Origin: Alcanivoracaceae bacterium
GTDB lineage: Bacteria; Pseudomonadota; Gammaproteobacteria; Pseudomonadales; Alcanivoracaceae
Assembly (NCBI GenBank): GCA_002706085.1
Contig: PAJO01000028.1
Span: forward strand, 101,888 to 150,972
Reading direction: 5' to 3'
DNA length: 49,085 bases
Shown piece by piece: positions 1 to 7,527 of the stretch. The notes under the pieces are model-generated. The model was not told the origin of the DNA, searched no databases, and saw nothing but the letters and a program-made list of their open reading frames with translations. How positions within the stretch are numbered: the stretch's first letter is position 1; each line of letters opens with the position of its first letter. The position numbers were made by a program, and so were the translations under genes.

Positions 1-1055
1 GCAATCCAGCCTTCCGCATCAGGAATCTCATTGACCAGGGTTCGCATGGCCCGCAGGAATGTTTTCACGTCCTTGATCGGCACCACCCGGCCCAGCAGGC
101 AAGCCGTTTTCGGCACACCCTGGCCTCTGGCCGCTCGCACTTTCTGCATGCGTGGCAGGTCGATACCGTTGGGGATGTTCATGGTGCGCGCTTCCGGTGC
201 GCCGTCACTGACCTGGCGCTCGCGGTTACGCTCGTAAAGCGCGACGATTCTGTCCGACGCCAGGTAGCATTCTCGCCCCAGCTCGGTGAAAAAATTCACC
301 CACTTCTCGCGAAAATAGGCCATTTCTGCGTTGTTCTTTTCCACCAGCCCACGGTTGTCACTGATCCATTCGCTTTGAAACAGATCAATCTTGCGCTCTT
401 TGGTGTAAATGCCGTGCTCGGACAACAGCAACGGCTTGCCGGTGCGACGCTTTAGCATGGCACCGAGAAACCCCGCATAGCCTGTGGAGATGGTGTGATA
501 CATCTTCGCCGGAATCAGATTATCGGCAATGTCATTGAGCACCCAAATGGGGGCATGCATGATGCGCACGGTCCAGAAATAGTCTACAAAGGACGGGTCA
601 CGGCTGTAATCACGGTACGCCTGGGAAATATAGTCCCAGCTTGCCCGGCTATGCAGAAACGACTCTTCGGAGTAAATTTCTCCGTCGCCAAGATGATTGA
701 CAATTTTTTCAAATAATTTTGCCTTTTTCTGGTTGTCTGCCCCGCTTTTGATGAGCTCGTGAAAGGTACAGACATCCTTATAGGCTTTGGCATTGCCATT
801 GGAGGGCTTTTTTTCCACACCTCGTTTGAAATTGTGCAGGTAGTGCACTTCCAGATGCACCACGTTGTCCGGCAACTCGTACTTCATCTCACCGTAGTCT
901 TCCGGGCGACTGCCAACAAAACAGCAGGCAAAGGTGTACTCCGGGAACCCACGAATGATCTGGTTCACCCAGCTCGACACCCCACCACTCACATAGGGGA
1001 AAGTGCCTTCCAGCAACAGACAGATATCCGCCTTGTCAGCGGTGGGCAATCCCAT
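1..1055 (-). CDS. pelF: PelF, Pel polysaccharide glycosyltransferase (3' end outside window)
   Basis: Cytosolic GT4-type glycosyltransferase thought to polymerise the Pel polysaccharide from UDP-sugars at the inner membrane with PelD, PelE and PelG. The minus frame starts at ATG 1055 and stays open to the left edge, giving about 351 residues of a protein that is usually a little over 500. The N-terminus (MGLPTADKADICLLLEGTFP, then YVSGGVSSW) is the glycogen-synthase-like loop typical of PelF. Further on are a SEHGIYTKER segment and an NGIDLPRM segment typical of retaining GT-B enzymes. The start has a GGAG five bases upstream and overlaps the end of pelE by 20 bp, implying translational coupling. 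pelG would be expected beyond the left edge. The donor-binding C-terminal domain cannot be inspected here. Confidence 0.93.
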   Translation of the reverse strand, partial: MGLPTADKADICLLLEGTFPYVSGGVSSWVNQIIRGFPEYTFACCFVGSRPEDYGEMKYELPDNVVHLEVHYLHNFKRGVEKKPSNGNAKAYKDVCTFHELIKSGADNQKKAKLFEKIVNHLGDGEIYSEESFLHSRASWDYISQAYRDYSRDPSFVDYFWTVRIMHAPIWVLNDIADNLIPAKMYHTISTGYAGFLGAMLKRRTGKPLLLSEHGIYTKERKIDLFQSEWISDNRGLVEKNNAEMAYFREKWVNFFTELGRECYLASDRIVALYERNRERQVSDGAPEARTMNIPNGIDLPRMQKVRAARGQGVPKTACLLGRVVPIKDVKTFLRAMRTLVNEIPDAEGWI

Positions 1056-2043
1056 TTCGTCTCCAGAATTCCACAGATTTATTGAGGTTGGTGAACTGGC
1101 TGTCATCCGAGATTTCGGCCATCAGCCGACGCACCATGATCAGCTGGCGCCGATTCAGGGCGATCTCCGCCAGCCATGGGTTGACCTGATTGGCCGACAG
1201 CCCCAGGCGCCGGGAAAACACCAGCGATTGCTGGGCATCACCGTACTCCTGACGAGCCAGCTGTATCCGACCGCGCAGCAGCCATAACCCGGCATCCTGG
1301 GGCGCTTCCATTAATGCCATGTCGGCATAAAAAGCGGCCTTTTCCAGAGTCAGGCTGCGAATATCCCCACGCACCAAATCCTGATAATTAAGTTCCCAGT
1401 ATAATTCTGACAGTCGCCGGGCCAGCCGGTATCGGCGGGACTCTTTTGCCCGTTCCAGCATTTGCATGGCACGCTCGATATCCCGGGTAATCACCTTTTC
1501 TTTCTGATCAAGAATCCCGTAAGAGAGCAACCGAACATCCTCGAAACGATCGCCGAGAGATTCTCGCAATACCCTGCCCGTGACCTTCGCCGGCATATCC
1601 TTGAGCACCAGCATGCCCTGAACGCGCAATGCATCCGGGGCCTCATTGCTGGACAACAATTGCTTCAGGTCAATCTGTCGAAACCCACTGCCAGCCAAGG
1701 CCTGCACAGGGGTGAAGTACGGTTGCTCGACAATGCCAAAACCGTGCTGCCGAAAATTCGTCGGCAGCCAGATCCCCAGTGCCACCCCTCCCAACAAGGT
1801 CAACAGACCGATCGCTGGAATAAAAAATGCGAAGCCAAAGATCAATAGCCAGGACAGCAGCTTGGGAGTCCTGAAGCGCGCCGGCAGCACGCCCCACGCC
1901 ACCACCGTCATCAAGGCCGATGCCAGTCCATGGGAAACCAGATACAGCAGGAAAATGCCCAGCGAGGCTTCCTTGCTGAGCAAAAGCAGCAAAGAGCCCA
2001 GCTCTGCGCTGACGGCATAGATCAGCAGCTTCAGGCTAGACAC
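1036..2043 (-). CDS. pelE: PelE, inner-membrane TPR protein of Pel synthesis
   Basis: PelE is a poorly characterised inner-membrane component of the Pel synthase complex. The protein opens with two or three hydrophobic helices (roughly residues 1-90, including LLLLLSKEASLGIFLLYLVS and a later LLSWLLIFGFAFFIPAIGLL stretch). A soluble helical region follows with TPR-like character (AFYADMALMEAPQDAGLWLLRG). I chose the GTG start at 2043 (335 residues): it has a GGGAG six bases upstream and overlaps the pelD stop by 8 bp. An ATG at 2091 would add 16 residues but lacks a visible ribosome-binding site. Identification rests on position between pelD and pelF plus the TM-TPR layout, because the family sequence diverges widely. 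Confidence 0.85.
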   Translation of the reverse strand: MSSLKLLIYAVSAELGSLLLLLSKEASLGIFLLYLVSHGLASALMTVVAWGVLPARFRTPKLLSWLLIFGFAFFIPAIGLLTLLGGVALGIWLPTNFRQHGFGIVEQPYFTPVQALAGSGFRQIDLKQLLSSNEAPDALRVQGMLVLKDMPAKVTGRVLRESLGDRFEDVRLLSYGILDQKEKVITRDIERAMQMLERAKESRRYRLARRLSELYWELNYQDLVRGDIRSLTLEKAAFYADMALMEAPQDAGLWLLRGRIQLARQEYGDAQQSLVFSRRLGLSANQVNPWLAEIALNRRQLIMVRRLMAEISDDSQFTNLNKSVEFWRRNGIAHR

Positions 2044-3370
2044 CTGCGGCTCCCAGCAACTCGGCCACCTGTTCTTCCGGGTCTCGTCCATCCAGATGGC
2101 GGTAAAAGAACTGCACGCCCGCCTGACGCAGGCTCATAAAGGCAAACTCATCCTGTAGCCAGCTGTCTGTGCGCAAGACAAAACCTTCCAGCCCCGATTC
2201 CCCGGTCATGGGCATCATGATCATCAGCACGTTGTCGTTCAGCCACCAGGCCAGATCCAGACTGCGCAGACCACGCGCCAGCGCATCCAGGATCAACCCG
2301 GCCTGCTCACTGTCATCGGCCACAAACAGGGTCAAGGCGGTTTCGACCCGCACGTCGGTTCGCAGACGGGTCAGCGCGACCAGCTCACTGGCCATGCGGA
2401 AGGGCAATCCAGGCCAGCGCGACAGCATACTCTGGGTTTCCGGGCCGCTGTGCACCACGTCAGCATAAAAGTTCATCAATACCGATAACAGTTGCAGGTT
2501 TTCATAGTTGATGGACAGGAACGGCAGACGTTCAACCACCAACACACCGATGGTCTGCCCGGCGCTGGTGATAATGGGCGAGGCGACCAGGTAAATGCCA
2601 TGGTAGTGATCATCATGCTCTGCCTGCTGAACGTGGGCGAGCAACTGATTGTCCAGAGCATGCTCGAGTAGCGCATTGGTTCGCTCAAGCGGTTTGTTCT
2701 CGCCCAGTGCGGCGGCGGGCTTGTCCTGCACGACGCCATGGATAACCGGGTAAATGGCTGCCCGTTGCAGCTGGCAATACTCCGCCAACAAGCCCGCCAG
2801 ATCATCAGCGGCCGGCAGGGTAATGTCCCGGCTTTCATCGAGAATCAGGTCGCGTAGCCGGGTGAGAGCATCCCGTACGGTGTAGGGTTTGATCAGCAAG
2901 TTTTCTTCAAGGCGATCGTGGGAGAGACGCAGTAACACATAGCGCTGGGTGAGATTCTGCAAACGCTCGAGCGCATAGCTTGCGGCGCTGTCGGCACGCA
3001 ACAACCGGACTCGCCAGAGATCGGCAAATTCACCGGCAATCAGGGTGATGATAAAGCCACCAAGCATGGTGCTTTCAGGAAAGTCATGACCAATATAGAA
3101 ACCGAGAAAATGCAGAATGAACCAGCAGCCGATCAGGCACAGCATTGCCAGCACACCGACCAGACTCCCGTAGCGAAGCGCCAATAACAAGGGCATCAGT
3201 AACACCCACCGAAAGGTGTCAATCAGCGTCAGGGGATCCTCTGGCCGTAACCACAGGCCAAGCCCGACTGCTGCCGCCGTCAGCAACAGCGTCTCGAAGA
3301 CCGCCCAGGCGCCGCCTTTCATGGGGGCCAATAGGGCAGACAGCTTTCCGTTGCCGATCCGCTCCAGCAT
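2036..3370 (-). CDS. pelD: PelD, c-di-GMP receptor controlling Pel synthesis
   Basis: PelD is an inner-membrane protein that binds cyclic di-GMP and thereby activates Pel synthesis. The 444-residue protein has about four N-terminal membrane helices (within residues 20-115), then a GAF domain (about 150-300) and a degenerate GGDEF domain (about 320-440). An RxxD inhibitory-site motif (R369-S-L-D372) is followed by LAWWLNDN where an active cyclase would have GGDEF, so the domain should be catalytically dead. A second arginine at 400 fits the extra ligand-contact arginine known in the Pseudomonas aeruginosa protein, where the corresponding residues are R367, D370 and R402. Its start codon overlaps the pelC stop (TGATG), showing tight coupling. 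Confidence 0.95.
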   Translation of the reverse strand: MLERIGNGKLSALLAPMKGGAWAVFETLLLTAAAVGLGLWLRPEDPLTLIDTFRWVLLMPLLLALRYGSLVGVLAMLCLIGCWFILHFLGFYIGHDFPESTMLGGFIITLIAGEFADLWRVRLLRADSAASYALERLQNLTQRYVLLRLSHDRLEENLLIKPYTVRDALTRLRDLILDESRDITLPAADDLAGLLAEYCQLQRAAIYPVIHGVVQDKPAAALGENKPLERTNALLEHALDNQLLAHVQQAEHDDHYHGIYLVASPIITSAGQTIGVLVVERLPFLSINYENLQLLSVLMNFYADVVHSGPETQSMLSRWPGLPFRMASELVALTRLRTDVRVETALTLFVADDSEQAGLILDALARGLRSLDLAWWLNDNVLMIMMPMTGESGLEGFVLRTDSWLQDEFAFMSLRQAGVQFFYRHLDGRDPEEQVAELLGAAGV

Positions 3371-3882
3371 CAGTCGATTACCGGTTTCAGTAATTTATCA
3401 ATGACCTTTTGCCCTGTTTCACTCAGGGAATCCCTTGCCCAGCCAGCACGAGAGCCCGTGCCGCTGTACACGATCTCACCGGATGGCAGTTCGCGAATTT
3501 CCAGCATGACACCCACTGCAGGTTCACCATCCACACCGGTCTTGTAGCGCCATTCGTGAACCACACCACTGACGACATAAGTCGCATCCTGGGTGCTGAC
3601 CCACTGGGTCATTTTCTGTCGGCTTGCAGGTGACGAGGCTTCAAACAGCACACCGTCATTTTCCGTGTCCGGGTAGGCCTCCACTCTCTCTACACCATGA
3701 CGGTAAAGAACGGACTCCACAATGGCTGCCGCTCGCAAGCCCGCCTGGGGGGTCGCGGTGCGGTTCACCAGCGGCAGCACCAACCAGGTGCCCTGCCCGG
3801 ACACACTCACATCCTGGCTACTGCGCACGTGAGTGCAGCCCGCCAGCGCGACGATCAGCAACACGCTTATCAGTAATCTCAT
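3370..3882 (-). CDS. pelC: PelC, outer-membrane lipoprotein of Pel export
   Basis: PelC is an outer-membrane lipoprotein that in P. aeruginosa forms a dodecameric ring on the periplasmic face and funnels cationic Pel to the PelB porin. The 170-residue protein has a lipoprotein signal peptide with lipobox ALAGC (lipidated Cys16). The mature part contains GTWLVLPLVNRTATPQAG followed by the alternating strand-helix pattern of the family, and ends in a hydrophilic C-terminus. I chose ATG 3882 because AGGAGAG lies just upstream; a longer in-frame start at 3939 would sit inside pelB and bury the signal peptide. It begins 10 bp after pelB and its stop overlaps the pelD start. The length is close to the usual 170 or so. 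Confidence 0.93.
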   Translation of the reverse strand: MRLLISVLLIVALAGCTHVRSSQDVSVSGQGTWLVLPLVNRTATPQAGLRAAAIVESVLYRHGVERVEAYPDTENDGVLFEASSPASRQKMTQWVSTQDATYVVSGVVHEWRYKTGVDGEPAVGVMLEIRELPSGEIVYSGTGSRAGWARDSLSETGQKVIDKLLKPVID

Positions 3883-3892
3883 GGCAACTCTC

Positions 3893-6655
3893 CTAGTAAT
3901 AGATCCTGTATTCAAAAGCCGCTCGGTAGCTATCTTCACCGCTACCCCCGGTATTCAATTGCTGTTCCAGATACAATTTCCAGCCATCACGACCGATGAA
4001 CGGCCCCTCTACCCCCGCCCGGCCCGTAAAGCCGTCACCGGACAAGCTGTTGTGGCTATAACCCAGTTCAGCCCAGCCCTGCAGCCGGTGCGGCCGCAGA
4101 TGCACATCGGGCATCCCGAGCAGCAAAGACAGCTCTGTCTCGTGATACCCCTCCGGGATAGCAACCGCCGATTGCCCCGGCGGCAACAGAGCTTGCACTT
4201 CGTCCATACTTTCCCGCTTTTCACTGAAATCGGCACGGGTATGACGAACTTTCAGCCCTGGGGAAAAACGCGACAGCCAGGGGCGCCAGGTACTCTGCAT
4301 ATTCAGGATAGTACCGCTGCCAAGGGTTTCGCCATCCAGGTCGTGATAGGTGTAATCCGACAAATCGGCACTGTTCTGCCAGGTCGCCGACGGAGCCCAG
4401 GCCAGGCCGTAACGTAAACCGGTACGCGAGCCCCCCAGCAACAATAATGACGATTCATCCGCCGGCATTTGCCACTGATAGCCCAGAGTGCCGGACCAGT
4501 CTGTGTGCCAGGAGGCCCCCAGTTCCAGCTCAGCCATGGTTTCGCTGTGATCCAGCAAGTCACGCTGCCCGACATACAGCGACTGACGATATCGTTGCCG
4601 CTGATGGTTCCAGTAGAGCCCCGCACGGTGTTCCTGGTCATCCACTACCAGCAATTCTTCGTCGTTACTGGTGAAGTGCCGACGATCGAACTGAAACACC
4701 AACTCACCATGATCACTGACGGGTTGATACTGGGTGAACTGCCAGTCGAGCACGTCCAGGGCACCGAGCCTGCGGCGCTCCAGCCCCAACCCGGTTGAAC
4801 GCGCGGTGGGCAATAACAGGCTCTCCTGAAGCATCACCTCCCCCGCCAACTCCGGGGCACCTTCCTGCATGCGCATCAGGGTCGCTGCTGCACGCCGCTC
4901 CTCATCCAGTCTCATCTGAGTATCAAGTTGCTCACTGAGTGTCAGGCGGTTCCAGTATTGCTCCCGCACCTGTGCAACCTGGTCCTGATCATCCTGGAGC
5001 CCGGCATACGCAAGGGCAGAGCCCGCCTCTAACTGTCCATCCGCCTGCCATTTATGAAAATACCAGCTTTGCGCCAACTCCCGGCTATCCTGATAAAGCG
5101 ACCATTGTGCAAGCCATTCAGCACGGGTTGAGTCAGACACATCCGGTGGCGAACCCGCCATAGCTTGCGCCCTCGCCAACGCGGCATCACCGCTTTCGAA
5201 GGTCTGGCTCAAAGTGAGCAACATGAACTGGTATTCTGTTTTTCGGTCGTCATCCACTGACTGCGGTAGATTGCGCCACAAGGAACGAAGCACAGGCCAG
5301 GCTTCGCCATGGCGCCCTGCGGTCATCAATGTTTGCGCGTAATTCCATTGTGTCAGCCAATCATGAGGCCGCTGTTTCAACATGGCACGCTGATAACCCA
5401 GGGCAGTCTCTGGATCGCCTAGCTCAAGGTAGGCCGCGGAAAATGCCGGCCAATAGCGACTGTCAGAGACTGCTTCGCTCTGCCAACGCTGGACACTGCG
5501 GCGTAGAACGGCTTCATCGGCAATGGCGATATTCAGCCAAAGCCAGTTGATTCTTGAGTCTCTGTCCCCCGGCGCCAGGTGCAGTGCACGGCGCAAGGTA
5601 TTCTTGGCTGCGTGATACCTATGGTTTCGCAACTCCAGCCCCGCAAGGAATCGCAAGAAAGCCGGATCTTGCTCAAGCGTTTTCCGCTGCTCGGGACTCA
5701 GCCGCCCAAGAAAAACCTCAATACCCCGATAGTCGCCCCGATCTTGCAAGGCGTAGAGCACCGCCACGGCCATGTTTGGGTCGTCCAGCTTTTCCCAGGC
5801 ACGATCCATCAATGCCGTCATCTGGTCACGATCGAAATAACGCAGAAGATTGATGAACATGTAGAGATCAGGGATGGTGTCATCATCGTTCTCAACCAAC
5901 GCGTTATAGCTGGCGATCGAAAGATCCCACTTGCCCTGCTCTGCAGACATCACGGCAAGATAGCGAGAGACCTCCGGATGGTAGTCCATTCGTTGTGCAT
6001 CGGCTTGAAGACCGGACAGTGCACTTTCCCTTTCGCCCTGTAACCACAACAGCCTTGCCGTATCCAGCGCCATGGAAGGCTCCGGGCCAAATCGATCCAT
6101 GTACTCACGGGCAAAACGGGCTGCCTGGAGGTCGTCTCCCATGTTGAGCGCCAATAGCTGCATTTCCCGGAGTGCAGCGCGACTGGGATAACGGCGATTC
6201 CACTCCTGCAGAAATCGAACACCTTCAGCGGGCTTACCGAGCAATTCATATTGACGGGCGATATCTTCAATCAGATCCGCATCGTAGGGGTGCTCACGCA
6301 ACGATTTCTTGCGCGCCTCCATAATCAGCTCGTTGTTGTAGGTCGCCGGCGCCAGTTCCAGAACCGCATCCCAGGCCTGTGGCGAATCAGAGAGATGCGC
6401 CACCCGTTGCCAGGCGCGCAGTGAGGTGCTTATATCGCCCTGCCAACGTGCCACCTGTGCCAACCGTTCGAGCCAGCGCACATCATCAGGGTGCCAATAA
6501 AGCGCATGGTTGATGACCTGTCTTGCGCGCACCAGATTGCCCGCACCGACGAACACCTGATAACTGCGGTCGTAATAATTTTCCACGTAGGGCTCAGGAG
6601 ACTGGGCATGCACGACACCCACCAGTAATAGCCCTGCCGCAATCCCCCGTCTCAT
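3893..6655 (-). CDS. pelB: PelB C-terminal protein: periplasmic TPRs plus outer-membrane beta-barrel
   Basis: Equivalent to the middle and C-terminal parts of PelB, the outer-membrane porin through which Pel leaves the cell; its TPRs also bind and regulate PelA. The 920-residue product starts with its own cleavable signal peptide (MRRGIAAGLLLVGVVHA-QS). Then come about 570 residues of helical TPR repeats (for example LVRARQVINHALYWHPDD) and, from about residue 600, a beta-barrel rich in alternating aromatic and polar residues. The C-terminus YRAAFEYRIYY ends in an aromatic residue as expected of a BAM substrate. A single PelB chain in P. aeruginosa is about 1,190 residues with one N-terminal membrane segment. 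Here that segment lies on a separate upstream gene whose stop overlaps this start by 4 bp (ATGA). Confidence 0.9.
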   Translation of the reverse strand: MRRGIAAGLLLVGVVHAQSPEPYVENYYDRSYQVFVGAGNLVRARQVINHALYWHPDDVRWLERLAQVARWQGDISTSLRAWQRVAHLSDSPQAWDAVLELAPATYNNELIMEARKKSLREHPYDADLIEDIARQYELLGKPAEGVRFLQEWNRRYPSRAALREMQLLALNMGDDLQAARFAREYMDRFGPEPSMALDTARLLWLQGERESALSGLQADAQRMDYHPEVSRYLAVMSAEQGKWDLSIASYNALVENDDDTIPDLYMFINLLRYFDRDQMTALMDRAWEKLDDPNMAVAVLYALQDRGDYRGIEVFLGRLSPEQRKTLEQDPAFLRFLAGLELRNHRYHAAKNTLRRALHLAPGDRDSRINWLWLNIAIADEAVLRRSVQRWQSEAVSDSRYWPAFSAAYLELGDPETALGYQRAMLKQRPHDWLTQWNYAQTLMTAGRHGEAWPVLRSLWRNLPQSVDDDRKTEYQFMLLTLSQTFESGDAALARAQAMAGSPPDVSDSTRAEWLAQWSLYQDSRELAQSWYFHKWQADGQLEAGSALAYAGLQDDQDQVAQVREQYWNRLTLSEQLDTQMRLDEERRAAATLMRMQEGAPELAGEVMLQESLLLPTARSTGLGLERRRLGALDVLDWQFTQYQPVSDHGELVFQFDRRHFTSNDEELLVVDDQEHRAGLYWNHQRQRYRQSLYVGQRDLLDHSETMAELELGASWHTDWSGTLGYQWQMPADESSLLLLGGSRTGLRYGLAWAPSATWQNSADLSDYTYHDLDGETLGSGTILNMQSTWRPWLSRFSPGLKVRHTRADFSEKRESMDEVQALLPPGQSAVAIPEGYHETELSLLLGMPDVHLRPHRLQGWAELGYSHNSLSGDGFTGRAGVEGPFIGRDGWKLYLEQQLNTGGSGEDSYRAAFEYRIYY

Positions 6656-7527
6656 CGGCTCGCCTCTGCGCCGGGAAGATTCAGAAGAATTACCGCATAG
6701 CGTTCCGCACGGGTCATGTCACCACCGGACTGGGCAAGCAGCATCAGCCGATAGACCACCTCTTTATCATCAAGAAAACTGCGTTCGCGGCGCTCTGCGA
6801 GGGCCAGTGCCTGGCCGTGCAGCCCCCCTGCCACAAGCACGTCCATTGCGGACAGAAAATACGTCTTGCGCACATCATAATCGCCACGGGCATCCATAGC
6901 GCGAATATAGGATGTCGCCGCCGCCAGATAGTTGCCATGGGCCAATTGAACACGGGCGGCACGTTCATGCCATTGCGCTGGAGTATCCGATTGCACCGCA
7001 ATACGGGCATAGGCGTTGGCCGCGGCCTCGGCCTGGTTGAGGGCCAATGCCATTTCCGCGAATTCCTCACGCTGCTCACGGGTCAAGGCTCCCCAATCCA
7101 CAGCATTCAGACGCTCGACGGTTTCATACTCCAGCATGGTGCCGATACGGTCTCTGGGCGGTAACGCCATCAACCGGTAGAAATCTTTTAATAACCGCAA
7201 CCAGGACACATCGCCATCATGGAAATGACCATGCCCGGCAATCAGCGCAAGCTGATCTTCTGCCTCTCGAAAACGCCCAAGCAAAATCAATTCCCGGGCC
7301 ATCAACAGGCGCAACTCATCATCGTTCGGCTTCGCCTTGAGCCAAGCCTGCATATAACTGAATGTCACCGCATCCAGTCGCGCATTACGCAACGTGGTAG
7401 ACAAATCGCGCGGAAAAATCATCCAGCACACCACGGCAATCAAGAGCAGGAACGCCACTAGTTCATGCAACCCCATCACCCGGAGTCGTTCACTGCGAAC
7501 ATTGTAGCCGTAGCTCAACGAGCTCAT
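6652..7527 (-). CDS. PelB N-terminal protein: membrane-anchored TPR subunit (separate cistron)
   Basis: A 291-residue protein with one N-terminal membrane helix (about residues 20-40, ELVAFLLLIAVVCWMIFPRD) followed by TPR-like helices (LLMARELILLGRFREAEDQL, then others to the C-terminus). It sits exactly where the N-terminal part of PelB should be, and its length plus that of the next gene adds up to about one PelB. I infer that it is the anchored TPR portion of a naturally split PelB, probably facing the periplasm. The chosen ATG (7527) has GGAG eight bases upstream and overlaps pelA by 38 bp. An ATG at 7473 just before the membrane helix is a weaker alternative. Confidence 0.8.
   Translation of the reverse strand: MSSLSYGYNVRSERLRVMGLHELVAFLLLIAVVCWMIFPRDLSTTLRNARLDAVTFSYMQAWLKAKPNDDELRLLMARELILLGRFREAEDQLALIAGHGHFHDGDVSWLRLLKDFYRLMALPPRDRIGTMLEYETVERLNAVDWGALTREQREEFAEMALALNQAEAAANAYARIAVQSDTPAQWHERAARVQLAHGNYLAAATSYIRAMDARGDYDVRKTYFLSAMDVLVAGGLHGQALALAERRERSFLDDKEVVYRLMLLAQSGGDMTRAERYAVILLNLPGAEASR

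Noticed and set aside
6640..6660. Frameshift error as the cause of the split pelB
   Set aside because: The second gene starts with a convincing signal peptide and an ATGA overlap, which a simple indel would not create.
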